From positions 1-64,000 of the forward strand of contig MAAS01000010.1 in assembly GCA_002162755.1 (NCBI GenBank): DNA of 64,000 nucleotides, given 5' to 3'. A program made the position numbers and the translations under genes. Origin of the DNA: Gammaproteobacteria bacterium 50_400_T64 (GTDB lineage Bacteria > Pseudomonadota > Gammaproteobacteria > Pseudomonadales > Porticoccaceae). The notes beneath the pieces are model-generated. The model was not told the origin of the DNA. It worked only from the letters and a program-made list of their open reading frames with translations, and made no database searches. Positions within the stretch are counted from its first letter, which is position 1. Each line of letters opens with the position of its first letter. Below, piece after piece: positions 8,704 to 17,280 of this stretch.

Positions 8704-9076
8704 ACCGTCTCCTATTGAGTAATACTTGCTACTCACTATTGTTATTTTAATTTCGCTTCAGGCAGCGATTATTGATGCTTCGACATCGAGTATTAACCAA
8801 AATTCTCTTATGCCAGAATAAGTCTCCACCCATCAAGACTCAATGACTATTTTCGACTTGATGGTCACGCTAGTGACATATCAAGCGACCAGCAAAGAGT
8901 TGACTCTGTGATTCTAAAAACGTGAATAATGGAATAAACAAGAAGTTGCCAATTATAGTGACAACAACGACTCTATCACTCTGTCAAAAAGCCGGACTAT
9001 AAGCAGGCTTTTAAGGTGCTAATATCACAGTATCTATCGCAGTTTTTCTAACCTAGGGACATTAACCAACGCTGTA
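8704..9076. promoter_or_regulatory. 373-bp divergent intergenic region with inverted repeat at 8857-8885
   Basis: This gene-free stretch separates the ACAD operon (minus) from mltF (plus) and must hold both promoters. It contains an interrupted palindrome, CTTGATggTCACgctaGTGAcatATCAAG at 8857-8885. A further ATCAAG lies near 8832, so the hexamer occurs three times. This is the layout of a dimeric repressor operator (TetR, GntR or FadR-like), but no regulator gene sits beside it. A TTGACT at about 8899 could be a -35 element but has no convincing -10. I see no RNA gene here. Confidence 0.4.
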
Positions 9077-10558
9077 ATGAACTTTGTATTAATACGCCTA
9101 AAGCGCACCCTCCACCGCCTTACTTTAACGGCAGCGATCATCGGACTTTGTCTGATGTTGGGCACAAGTCGCACAGCGTCAACCTTGGAGTCGGTGCTAG
9201 ATAAAGGTGTGTTGCGGGTTATCTCGATGATAGGCCCAACCATTTACTTTCACGATACCCGAGGTGATAACGGCTTCGAATACCTCTTAGCCAGACAATT
9301 TGCGCATCAGCTTAATGTTCGTCTCGAGCTCACCGTTATGGACGATCTCGGTGCGATATTAAATGCCACAGGCGGGCCTAAAGGCCACTTTGCAACTGCC
9401 GGCCTTACCGCTACCAAAGAGAGAGAACGCTCAGTGCGTTTTAGCCAGGCCTATACGACTGTTCGTCAAACGCTCATTTATCGGCTAGGCCATAAACGTC
9501 CAAAAACCTTGAGCGATATCGCTGAGGGCCGCCTGGTCGTTGTTCCTGGCAGCTCTCATATCGAACAACTCAAAAATCTGAAAGCTACGCAATACCCCGA
9601 TTTACAATGGGAGGTTGTCGCCGATAGTGAAATGCTAGGTTTGATGCAGATGGTTCACGATGGTGAGGTCGACTATGCCGTAGTCGACTCTTCTGCCTTT
9701 GACGTGAATCGCGGACTCTACCCCCGCGCCCGGCGAGCCTTTGATATATCAGATGCAGAGCCCATTGCATGGGCCTTCCCAACATACGGTGATGACAGCT
9801 TACTCAAAGCCGCTAATCGCTTTCTAACGAGCTACGCCGCGAGCGGTAAATTACAGCAATTGCAAGATCGCTTTTTCGATCATACTGACAATTTTAGCGT
9901 TGGCGGCTCACAACTCCTCCGTCACCGTATCGATAGTCGACTGAGCAAATACGAGTCACTGTTTAAAACGACCGCCGAGCAATACGAAATAGACTGGCAG
10001 CTACTTGCCGCCATTGCCTATCAGGAATCTCACTGGAACCCCCGCGCAAAATCCCCTACTGGGGTTCGCGGCCTGATGATGCTGACACTACCCACAGCAA
10101 AGGAAATGGGAGTGAGCAATCGTCTTGATGCCGAACAAAGCCTACGTGGCGGCGCAAAGTATTTATCACAGCTCAGAAAGCGGATCCCGAAAGACATTAC
10201 CGAACCCGATCGCACCTGGCTTGCGCTAGCGGCCTATAACATTGGCCTGGGCCACCTTGAAGATGCAAGAGTGCTAACAGAACGCAAGGGCGGCGACCCT
10301 GACCTCTGGCAGGATATCCGCGAGTATCTGCCCCTATTACAACAGAAAAAATACTACAGCACGCTCCGCTACGGCTTTGCCCGCGGTCGTGAGCCGGTGC
10401 AATATGTGCAAAATATTCGCCACTTCCACTCGATTCTACGCTGGCATCAGATTGAAAAATCACGCATTGAGCAAGCACAACTTAAGGCACGACCAGAGAG
10501 CTTAACCACCTCATCAACATCGGCACTGGCACCGACTAGCCTGCCTCTTTCTCTGTAA
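9077..10558 (+). CDS. mltF: membrane-bound lytic murein transglycosylase F
   Basis: The 493-residue protein has an N-terminal membrane/signal segment (LTLTAAIIGLCLMLG), a family-3 solute-binding-like domain (residues about 35-265: LDKGVLRVISM, GLTATKERERSVRFSQAY) and a C-terminal SLT lysozyme-like domain (about 295-460). The catalytic Glu is in AAIAYQESHWNP, followed by GVRGLMMLTLPTAKEMG and LALAAYNIGLGH, the conserved SLT motifs. MltF cleaves peptidoglycan glycan strands to 1,6-anhydro products at the outer membrane. Length is near the E. coli protein (518). It is monocistronic: tadA is convergent and the ACAD operon divergent. Confidence 0.93.
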   Translation: MNFVLIRLKRTLHRLTLTAAIIGLCLMLGTSRTASTLESVLDKGVLRVISMIGPTIYFHDTRGDNGFEYLLARQFAHQLNVRLELTVMDDLGAILNATGGPKGHFATAGLTATKERERSVRFSQAYTTVRQTLIYRLGHKRPKTLSDIAEGRLVVVPGSSHIEQLKNLKATQYPDLQWEVVADSEMLGLMQMVHDGEVDYAVVDSSAFDVNRGLYPRARRAFDISDAEPIAWAFPTYGDDSLLKAANRFLTSYAASGKLQQLQDRFFDHTDNFSVGGSQLLRHRIDSRLSKYESLFKTTAEQYEIDWQLLAAIAYQESHWNPRAKSPTGVRGLMMLTLPTAKEMGVSNRLDAEQSLRGGAKYLSQLRKRIPKDITEPDRTWLALAAYNIGLGHLEDARVLTERKGGDPDLWQDIREYLPLLQQKKYYSTLRYGFARGREPVQYVQNIRHFHSILRWHQIEKSRIEQAQLKARPESLTTSSTSALAPTSLPLSL

Positions 10559-10606
10559 AAACCCTAAAAAGGCTTCCGTTTCGATACGTACAACCCGAAA
10601 AGGCCA

Positions 10607-11071
10607 TTAGTTAGTAGACTTACCCCGCCGTCGCCGGAAAAACCCTTTCAACAACTCACTGCTCTCGACTTGCATTACACCGCCTAAATACTCCATACGG
10701 TGATTAAAGTGCGGCTGATCCAAAAGCTGTAATTGGCTAACGACAGCACCTGCTCGGGGCTCATAAGCGGCAAAGACAAGACGTTCAACACGGGCATGAA
10801 TCATTGCACCCAGACACATAGCGCAAGGTTCAAGAGTGACGTAGAGAGTAGACCCGGGTAAACGGTAATTATTTTGCGCTTTTGCCGCTGCGCGCAGGGC
10901 TTGAATTTCAGCATGCGCAGAGGGGTCGGACTCTCCAATGGGGCAGTTCCAACCGTCGCCGACCAAGGCATCATTAATAACTAGCACCGCGCCAACGGGT
11001 ACTTCTTCAGCAACCTCAGCACGCCGAGCCAGGCTCATCGCCTGAGCCATCCATTTATGATCGTTTGGCAT
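10607..11071 (-). CDS. tadA: tRNA-specific adenosine deaminase
   Basis: This 154-residue zinc deaminase converts A34 to inosine in tRNA-Arg(ACG). The zinc/proton-shuttle motif HAEIQALR and the second zinc motif PCAMCLGAMIHARV are intact, as are VPVGAVLV near the N-terminus and the GAVVSQLQLLDQPHFNH loop with NHRMEYLGGV. Size matches the family (about 150-167). It starts MPNDHKWMAQAMSLARRA. It faces away from the MarR gene region and is probably transcribed alone or together with the upstream MarR gene on the same strand (85-nt gap). Confidence 0.95.
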   Translation of the reverse strand: MPNDHKWMAQAMSLARRAEVAEEVPVGAVLVINDALVGDGWNCPIGESDPSAHAEIQALRAAAKAQNNYRLPGSTLYVTLEPCAMCLGAMIHARVERLVFAAYEPRAGAVVSQLQLLDQPHFNHRMEYLGGVMQVESSELLKGFFRRRRGKSTN

Positions 11072-11156
11072 CTATCTCATTTCTGCAACGCCTCAAGGGA
11101 AGAGGCAAAGAATCTGTTTTCAATAGACGAAGGAGAAAACAGAAGGGGATAAAAAA

Positions 11157-11615
11157 CTATTTTTTGCGCATATTACCAAGTATTTGATTAAGCATATTAA
11201 GGCTATTCACCCGTTCTTCCTCACTCATATGCCTGACACTCTCGTGGTAAAACTTTTTCACCTTGGGTTCAACCTTGGTGCAAACCTCTCGACCATAGGG
11301 TGTGAGCCGAATTTGTCGTGAACGTAAATCATCGGGATTAACCACACGTTCAATATAGCCCGACTCTTCCATGCGACGCAGTACACCGTTGAGGCTCTGG
11401 CGACTCACCATTAAATATTCAACCAGACCATTAACCGTCATGCCTTTTGCATAACTCGGCCGGTTTAGAGAATCAAGAATGGACCACTGCTGGGCGCTCA
11501 TATCAAACTCACTGAGCACCTCAGCCGCTCGACGCAACGATAGATTCATCGCTTGATATAAGCGAAAAAACAACTTGAGGGGGATGTCCGAGCTTAGTTC
11601 GTCAGTTTCTGCCAT
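11157..11615 (-). CDS. MarR-family transcriptional regulator, divergent from cyclohexanecarboxylate-type genes
   Basis: This 152-residue MarR protein has dimerisation helices at both ends and a winged helix at about residues 45-115: QQWSILDSL, YLMVSRQSLNGVLRRMEESG (recognition helix), and wing NPDDLRSRQIRLTPYG. It is divergent from, and 190 bp from, the AliB/BadK/BadI/BadH-like operon. In Rhodopseudomonas palustris the MarR-type BadR represses the equivalent genes and is released by a pathway CoA intermediate. By position and family this is a candidate BadR equivalent, but I cannot confirm orthology from sequence alone. Confidence 0.85.
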   Translation of the reverse strand: MAETDELSSDIPLKLFFRLYQAMNLSLRRAAEVLSEFDMSAQQWSILDSLNRPSYAKGMTVNGLVEYLMVSRQSLNGVLRRMEESGYIERVVNPDDLRSRQIRLTPYGREVCTKVEPKVKKFYHESVRHMSEEERVNSLNMLNQILGNMRKK

Positions 11616-11685
11616 ATAACCTTACCAGAGGAGCATTGATCATCGTATTATTGATGGTCGCTAATATACCTTATACCTAGCACAG

Positions 11686-11715
11686 TTGACACTTGGCAAG
11701 CTCAGTTTTTATGAT
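11686..11715 (+). promoter_or_regulatory. sigma-70 promoter of the cyclohexanecarboxyl-CoA operon
   Basis: TTGACA (11686-11691) and TATGAT (11710-11715) are separated by 18 bp, about 90 nt upstream of the dehydrogenase ATG. The spacer contains the short palindrome CTTGGCAAG (11692-11700), a possible contact for the divergent MarR regulator. Confidence 0.6.
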
Positions 11716-11804
11716 GTAAATCATTGGGTAAGAGCCACACCACATAACAATAGCCATGCTAATGACCAAACTGGCAGTAACAACCAATACTTAAGGATTA
11801 TAAA

Positions 11805-12950
11805 ATGGATTTCGGGCTCACTGATTTTCAACAATCACTCGTCGATAGCGCTCGGCGTTTTGCCACTGACAAAATAGCCCCCGAATATAAAGCGGGAGAC
11901 AAGGCTTGTGCCTTCAACCGAAAAATCATCGCCGAAATGGGCCAGCTCGGCTTTATCGCGCCCGAAGCGCCTGAAGAGTACGGTGGCAGTGGGCTCGACT
12001 CACTGACATCAGGCTTGATTACCGAGGCTATCGCCGAGGGCGATATGAATTTAGCCTATGTCCCCATCAATGCCTCACTCAACGGTAGCTGTATCCTCCG
12101 TCACGGACAGCCTGAAGTGATTGAAGAGGTCATGCCGGGTATTTGCAGTGGTGAACTTATTATCTGCGTTGGCTTAACGGAGCCCCGCGGTGGTTCAGAT
12201 GCTGCAAATGTTGCCCTTAAAGCCACGAAAGAAGGTAATTGCTACATTTTGAATGGTGAAAAAACATCTATCTCGATGGCCGAGCAAGCCGATATCTGTT
12301 TGATTTTTGCCCGCACAGGTGCCGTTGAAGAAAAAGCCCATGGCGTTTCAGCCTTTCTTGTCGATCTGAATACCCCGGGCATTACCCGCACCCGCTTTAA
12401 CGACATCGGCGAAAAATCCGTGGGCAGAGGCTCCATCTTTTTTGACGATGTACGTATTGACGAAAAATATCGGCTTGGCAATGAAGGTAAAGGCTTTGTA
12501 CAAGTGATGCAGGGCTTTGATTTCAGCCGCGCCCTCATTGGTCTGCAATGCCTCGCCCTTGCCCGCAAATGTCTGGATGAAACCTGGGAATATATTCAGG
12601 AACGTAAAACCTTTGGTAAAGCACTCGCCGTCAACCAGGGTATTACCTTTCCCCTGGCTGAAGCGGAAACCCACCTCGAGGGCGCCCGCATGGTTTGCCT
12701 AAAAGCCCTGTGGCTAAAAGCCCAGGGCAAAGACCACACCAAAGAAGCTGCGATGGCAAAATGGTGGGCACCCAAACTGGCTTTTGATATCACCCAACAA
12801 TGCCTGCTCACCCACGGTCACGGCGGCTACAGCGATGAACTACCTTTTGAGCAGCGCCTACGCGATGTGCTCGGCATGCAAATTGGTGACGGTACTGCGC
12901 AAATTATGAAAATGGTTATCGCTCGTAGTTATGTCGGAAAAACCGGCTAA
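11805..12950 (+). CDS. aliB: acyl-CoA dehydrogenase, cyclohexanecarboxyl-CoA dehydrogenase (AliB)-like
   Basis: This 381-residue ACAD is distinct from the five-gene array. It has GLTEPRGGSDAANVALKA (flavin motif), FFDDVRIDEKYRLGNEGKGF, helix G/arginine region ERKTFGKALAVNQG, and the C-terminal THGHGGYSDELPFEQRLRDV. The canonical catalytic Glu motif is present in modified form as GDGTAQIMK, with Asp at the Glu position. The adjacent, clearly recognisable BadI and BadH genes argue that it oxidises cyclohexanecarboxyl-CoA to cyclohex-1-enecarboxyl-CoA, the first step of that pathway. It follows a sigma-70-like promoter and heads the operon. Confidence 0.7.
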   Translation: MDFGLTDFQQSLVDSARRFATDKIAPEYKAGDKACAFNRKIIAEMGQLGFIAPEAPEEYGGSGLDSLTSGLITEAIAEGDMNLAYVPINASLNGSCILRHGQPEVIEEVMPGICSGELIICVGLTEPRGGSDAANVALKATKEGNCYILNGEKTSISMAEQADICLIFARTGAVEEKAHGVSAFLVDLNTPGITRTRFNDIGEKSVGRGSIFFDDVRIDEKYRLGNEGKGFVQVMQGFDFSRALIGLQCLALARKCLDETWEYIQERKTFGKALAVNQGITFPLAEAETHLEGARMVCLKALWLKAQGKDHTKEAAMAKWWAPKLAFDITQQCLLTHGHGGYSDELPFEQRLRDVLGMQIGDGTAQIMKMVIARSYVGKTG

Positions 12951-13012
12951 AACCATCCCAATTAAACATCAATATAACAATCAGTTACACAACTATTTAA
13001 AAGGTAATACTT

Positions 13013-13792
13013 ATGTCTCCTGTTATTGAAATAAGCCAGCAGGATGCGGTAGGCATCATCACGCTCAACCGCCCAGAGCAGTTCAATTGTTTATCCATGG
13101 CTGTGCACGAAGGGCTGTACGAGGCTATTGAGCAGTTTGAAATGGACAGCTCAATCCGCGCAATATTAATCGCCGCCAACGGCAGTAACTTCTGCACCGG
13201 GGCCGATCTCGAAGAAGTCAGCGGCTTCCGTGATAGCGATCAAGATACCCGCGCCTTTCTGGAAACCGGTCTCGATACCTTGCGCAAACTCGAAACCTCA
13301 CCCCTGCCTGTGGTTATCGCCCAGCAAGGCCTGGCATTAGCAGGCGGCCTGGAACTGGTGCTTGCCGGCGATGTGGTTTTTGCCGCGAAAAGCGCCCAAC
13401 TTGGCGATCAGCATGCCCACTTTGGCCTGATACCCGGCTGGGGTGGCAGCCAGCGCTTACCGCGCTTGATTGGTCGTCGTCGTGCTCTTGAACTGATGCT
13501 CAGCGCCCGCTGGCTAAAGGCAGAGGAAGCCCTCGACTTCGGACTCGTCAACTACGTCGTTGAAGACGAACAGTTATTTGACAGCGCTCTCGCCTACTGC
13601 CAGAAACTGAGTCAGCGAAGCCCTGCAGGACTGGCGCTGATGAAGCAATTAACCGACAGGGGTTTAGATATGCCCCTTGAGCAAGGCCTGGCACTGGAAC
13701 TCGACCTGGCCACGCCCGCGCTGCGCAGCCCGGCTGTGAGCGAGGGGCTAAAAGCATTTGCAGAAAAGCGCACGCCAAAATTCACGTCTTAA
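13013..13792 (+). CDS. crotonase-family protein, candidate cyclohex-1-enecarboxyl-CoA hydratase
   Basis: This 259-residue crotonase has the oxyanion-hole segments NFCTGADLEEV and LALAGGLELVLAGDV, then GLIPGWGGSQRLPRLIG. By position between AliB-like and BadI/BadH-like genes it would be the hydratase (BadK role) adding water to the ring double bond. One caution is visible: of the two Glu residues used by classical enoyl-CoA hydratases, the first is present (GGLELV), but the second, normally in a PEIKLGL-type motif, is replaced here (GDQHAHFGL has His). So either hydration uses other residues or it catalyses another crotonase reaction. It starts 62 nt after the dehydrogenase. Confidence 0.75.
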   Translation: MSPVIEISQQDAVGIITLNRPEQFNCLSMAVHEGLYEAIEQFEMDSSIRAILIAANGSNFCTGADLEEVSGFRDSDQDTRAFLETGLDTLRKLETSPLPVVIAQQGLALAGGLELVLAGDVVFAAKSAQLGDQHAHFGLIPGWGGSQRLPRLIGRRRALELMLSARWLKAEEALDFGLVNYVVEDEQLFDSALAYCQKLSQRSPAGLALMKQLTDRGLDMPLEQGLALELDLATPALRSPAVSEGLKAFAEKRTPKFTS

Positions 13793-13960
13793 TAACGGGA
13801 GCTAAGCGGACGAAAGACAGGCATTATTAGGACTCGTTCCATCGACTCTCCATCGTTACAATAAACAACACTGCACACCGGACGATTGCTCAAACGGTGA
13901 CAGTGCATCCACTCACCCAACCAACCACGCGCAGAGCGCCAAACAGAGGTAAGAAGTCAC

Positions 13961-14743
13961 ATGGATTATCAGGATATTATTTACCAGGTTAAGGGCGCGA
14001 CTGCCTATATCACCATCAATCGCCCCGAGGTTTACAACGCCTTTCGCGGCACCACCTGCGATGAGCTAATTCATGCCTTTCAGAAAGCCGGTTGGGATAA
14101 GAGCATTGGCGTGATTGTACTTGCGGGTTCTGGTGACAAAGCGTTTTGTACCGGTGGTGACCAGTCGTCCCATGACGGACAATACGATGGTCGTGGCACC
14201 ATTGGCCTCCCCGTCGAAGACCTGCACACAGTGATTCGTGACGTACCCAAACCCGTTATCGCCAAAGTACAGGGCTTCGCCATTGGCGGTGGTAACGTGC
14301 TGGCCACCATTTGTGACCTCACCATCGCCGGTGAAGATGCTCAATTTGGCCAGGTTGGCCCGAAAATGGGCTCCATTGACCCGGGCTTCGGCACCGCTTT
14401 ACTGGCGCAAATTGTCGGCGACAAAAAAGCCAAAGAAATCTGGTATATGTGCCGTCGCTACACCGCCGCTGAAGCTCAGGAAATGGGTCTGGTGAACAAG
14501 GTTGTTCCTAACGACCAACTCGATGCCGAAGTTGATGCCTGGTGTGCCGAACTCGAGCAACGCAGCCCCACCGCCATCTCCATTGGCAAGCGCTCGTTTA
14601 ATGCAGCGACTGAGAATATTCGCGGTATCGCCAACCTTGGCCTGGAAGCTCTGCGTTTGTACTACGATTCGGAAGAGTCCCGCGAAGGTGTTAATGCACT
14701 GGCTGAAAAGCGTAAGCCTGACTTCCGTAAGTATGTAAAATAA
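13961..14743 (+). CDS. badI: 2-ketocyclohexanecarboxyl-CoA hydrolase
   Basis: This 260-residue member of the MenB-like crotonase branch cleaves the ring of 2-ketocyclohexanecarboxyl-CoA to pimeloyl-CoA. It matches what I know of R. palustris BadI nearly end to end: NAFRGTTCDELI, FCTGGDQSSHDGQYDGRGT, AIGGGNVLATICDLTI, FGQVGPKMGSIDPGFGTA, and the C-terminal SREGVNALAEKRKPDFRKY. The GGDQ, GSIDPG and C-terminal Tyr regions hold the residues used by MenB/BadI for C-C bond cleavage or formation. RBS GAGGTAAGAAG precedes the ATG. A 168-bp gap separates it from the preceding crotonase, with no feature I can name in it. Confidence 0.9.
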   Translation: MDYQDIIYQVKGATAYITINRPEVYNAFRGTTCDELIHAFQKAGWDKSIGVIVLAGSGDKAFCTGGDQSSHDGQYDGRGTIGLPVEDLHTVIRDVPKPVIAKVQGFAIGGGNVLATICDLTIAGEDAQFGQVGPKMGSIDPGFGTALLAQIVGDKKAKEIWYMCRRYTAAEAQEMGLVNKVVPNDQLDAEVDAWCAELEQRSPTAISIGKRSFNAATENIRGIANLGLEALRLYYDSEESREGVNALAEKRKPDFRKYVK

Positions 14744-14788
14744 ATATCAAGTTTATTCTGCAATCAATTAATTTTTAAGGATTTTATT

Positions 14789-15586
14789 ATGGATCTCGAT
14801 TTAAAAGACCGCTCAGTTATCGTCACCGGCGCCTCCTCAAACATTGGTCGCGCCATCGCCCTGAAATTTGCCGAAGAAGGCGCTAAAGTCACCATTGCCG
14901 ACCTCGACGTTGACGCTGGCGAGAAGGTTGCCGCTCTGGCAAGAGAAGCCGGTGCCGCCGATGCTCAGGTCATTAAAACTGATATCACCGATTTGGACAG
15001 TGTTGAAAACCTCTTCGATACCGTTGCGTCTACCTTCGGTACGGCTGAAGCCATCGTCAACAACGTCGGCTGGGACGACTTGATGTTCTTCACCAAAACC
15101 ACACCCGAATTGTGGCAGAAGCTGATCGCCATTAATTACGTCGGCCTGCTGAACTGCACCAAAGTTGCCTTGGCCCATATGGTACCCAACGGCGGTGGCT
15201 CAATGGTTTCTATCAGCTCCGACGCCAGCCGTCAGGGCGAGCCACGAGAAGCCGTTTACGGCGGTTTAAAAGCAGCAACCAATAGCTTTATGAAAACTAT
15301 CGCCAAAGAAAATGGGCGTTACAACATTCGTTGCAACTGTGTTTGCCCCGGCGTCACCGTGCCCGAAACCACTGACGAAACCAGTGAAAACAGCATGTGG
15401 AAAGAGAAAGATGCGATGTTTACTGAAGAGCAGTTCGTGGCCATTGCCAAGACTTTGCCATTGAAGCGTATCGGCAAGCCGCAGGATGTCGCTAATGCTG
15501 TTGTGTTTTTATCATCACAGCAGGTCGCAGGCTACATTACTGGGCAAGTGCTCAGTGCTAGCGGCGGCTACAGCATGATTGGCTAA
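14789..15586 (+). CDS. badH: SDR-family 2-hydroxycyclohexanecarboxyl-CoA dehydrogenase
   Basis: This 265-residue short-chain dehydrogenase has the NAD-binding TGASSNIGRA motif (residues 14-23), the NNVG motif, the catalytic Ser in SISSDASRQG and the YxxxK motif as VYGGLKAA. The end ITGQVLSASGGYSMIG parallels BadH. It would oxidise the 2-hydroxy to the 2-keto ring intermediate, feeding BadI. An insertion TTDETSENSMWKEKDAMFT in the substrate loop is longer than in typical family members. It follows badI by 45 nt with RBS TAAGGA and is followed by a strong terminator, closing the operon. Confidence 0.82.
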   Translation: MDLDLKDRSVIVTGASSNIGRAIALKFAEEGAKVTIADLDVDAGEKVAALAREAGAADAQVIKTDITDLDSVENLFDTVASTFGTAEAIVNNVGWDDLMFFTKTTPELWQKLIAINYVGLLNCTKVALAHMVPNGGGSMVSISSDASRQGEPREAVYGGLKAATNSFMKTIAKENGRYNIRCNCVCPGVTVPETTDETSENSMWKEKDAMFTEEQFVAIAKTLPLKRIGKPQDVANAVVFLSSQQVAGYITGQVLSASGGYSMIG

Positions 15587-15606
15587 TCATCAGCTGACGT
15601 CACATG

Positions 15607-15645
15607 AAGCTCTGCCTCTATACACATAGGGGCGGAGCTTTTTTT
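15607..15645 (+). terminator. rho-independent terminator of the bad-like operon
   Basis: AAGCTCtGCCtCTAT and ATAGgGGCgGAGCTT pair around ACAC (two mismatches or wobbles) and are followed by T7. Confidence 0.85.
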
Positions 15646-15754
15646 ATGCGCGCTTTTTACGACGGGGTTGTTTATACAAATGAACTGCCATACTGAATGC
15701 CACTTCTGTAGAGCACTCCGCAAACAAACTCAGGTCGGGGCACCTTTATGCTAT

Positions 15755-16933
15755 TTAAGAGGCTACAAGCTGCCGCTTACTTTTCTGCCAAAATATCAGT
15801 GCCACTACAAGTAATGCCAGTATCGGCAAGCTCATTAGCAACAGGGTTTGCCAGCCGAGGGTACTCAATATCCACCCTGCCAGTAGTGCCGCAATAGCTT
15901 GAATACCGAAGATAGTAAAGTCATTCAAGGCCTGCACCTTAAAGCGTTCTGACTCCCGATAACCCTCGGGCAGCAACGCCGTGCCGCCGACAAACAGGAA
16001 ATTCCAGCCAATCCCCAGCAGCACCAGAGACACCCAGTAATTAATAAACGTATATTCGGAGAAAATCACAACAACCATAATCAATAACGCAACAATGCCG
16101 AGGCTAAGCAAACCCCGTACGCCCATACGTCGAATAATCCACGGCACGAAAAAAGATGGTAAAAACATCGCCACAATGTGACTTTGGATCACCCACTTGG
16201 CATCAACCAGACTATGGCCGTTTTCAAAATGCATATGCAGGGGCGTTGATGTCATCACCAGACTCATTATCGCGTAGCCCGCGCCGCCGGAAATAATTGC
16301 CACCAAAATAACCGGTTGCGCCAGAATTTGCCGTAAAGGACGACCTTTTTCGCCCTCTTTCAATTCAACCCTTTGCGGCTCATTGTAGAAAAACAGGGCG
16401 AATACAATCATCAACGCGACTAGCATTAGCAACGCGAAAGACCCCTGATACGCCGTCGCCGTTAATTGCTCACCTCGAACTGCCAATTCCGGCCCCAAAA
16501 AGGCCGCACCAATACCACCAATTAACACGCGCGATGCCGCTTTAGGCGCATCTTCAGGAGCAACACTTTCCATGGCAGCGAAACGGTATTGCTGGCCTGC
16601 TGCCAAACCAACACCCAGTACCACCACGGCACACAAATAAACACTAAAGCTCTGTAACTGCAGGGCATACATTGCCAGTAGACAACCGAAGCCCGCTATC
16701 ACAGCACAGAAAATGAAAACCCGCTTGCGATTAAAGCGACGCATGGAGAGGATCACGGGGAGTGTCGCGAGCGCCGAACCCAGAATAAAAGCCGCAACGG
16801 GCATGGTTGCGAACGCAGGATCCGATGCCATTTTCTTACCAATAATACTGCCAACGAAAATCACAAAGGATGGAATCGACATGGTCAGTGCCTGACAAAG
16901 CATAAACAGCCAAACATTGTTTGCAATTTTCAT
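15755..16933 (-). CDS. MFS transporter
   Basis: This 392-residue inner-membrane protein has about 12 hydrophobic segments and a short basic cytoplasmic loop between TM2 and TM3 (SMRRFNRKRVF), as in the major facilitator superfamily. The central loop near residue 190 (NEPQRVELKEGEKGRPLR) divides the two six-helix halves. It is convergent to the bad-like operon, so importing cyclohexanecarboxylate or a related acid is possible, but nothing in the sequence fixes the substrate or the direction. The 233-bp region upstream of its ATG (to 17166) shows no gene; I see no clear promoter there. Confidence 0.8.
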   Translation of the reverse strand: MKIANNVWLFMLCQALTMSIPSFVIFVGSIIGKKMASDPAFATMPVAAFILGSALATLPVILSMRRFNRKRVFIFCAVIAGFGCLLAMYALQLQSFSVYLCAVVVLGVGLAAGQQYRFAAMESVAPEDAPKAASRVLIGGIGAAFLGPELAVRGEQLTATAYQGSFALLMLVALMIVFALFFYNEPQRVELKEGEKGRPLRQILAQPVILVAIISGGAGYAIMSLVMTSTPLHMHFENGHSLVDAKWVIQSHIVAMFLPSFFVPWIIRRMGVRGLLSLGIVALLIMVVVIFSEYTFINYWVSLVLLGIGWNFLFVGGTALLPEGYRESERFKVQALNDFTIFGIQAIAALLAGWILSTLGWQTLLLMSLPILALLVVALIFWQKSKRQLVAS

Positions 16934-17166
16934 TATGAAAAACCTTTATTAAGCAGGCGCTAATGTAGCATGCAAAAGAGCTTCACGCCGATGGTCTGAA
17001 GCGGTTTATTAAAGAGAATATAAATAGGGGGCAATAAAAAAGCCGACCCTGCCGGATCAGCTAATTCAGTATAAAGGTGTTGATACATCCTGCCTGCTTA
17101 CTTGCAAACGCTCTCGTTTAAAGCTCGTGTTTAAGGAACCTCGTCGTCAACAAACAGACCCCTAGC

Positions 17167-17280
17167 TTATTGATTACTAAGGAAAACAACCGCTGTTAAT
17201 ACGGCTAATGAAACAATGGCCAATGCGGCAACGGCATCGACAAAACTATCACTCTTCGCAGCTTTATCCTGATCACTCAT
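17167..17280 (-). CDS. 37-residue single-pass membrane protein
   Basis: This small ORF reads MSDQDKAAKSDSFVDAVAAL followed by a hydrophobic helix AIVSLAVLTAVVFL and SNQ-stop. A soluble, charged N-terminus and one membrane helix are the pattern of many bona fide bacterial microproteins. It ends 17 bp short of nothing recognisable and is divergent from the sulfite reductase gene. The ribosome-binding site is weak (GAAAG just upstream; GAGG further off). I do not recognise a function. Coding evidence is the amphipathic-plus-TM composition and the start/stop layout only, so confidence is moderate. Confidence 0.55.
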   Translation of the reverse strand: MSDQDKAAKSDSFVDAVAALAIVSLAVLTAVVFLSNQ

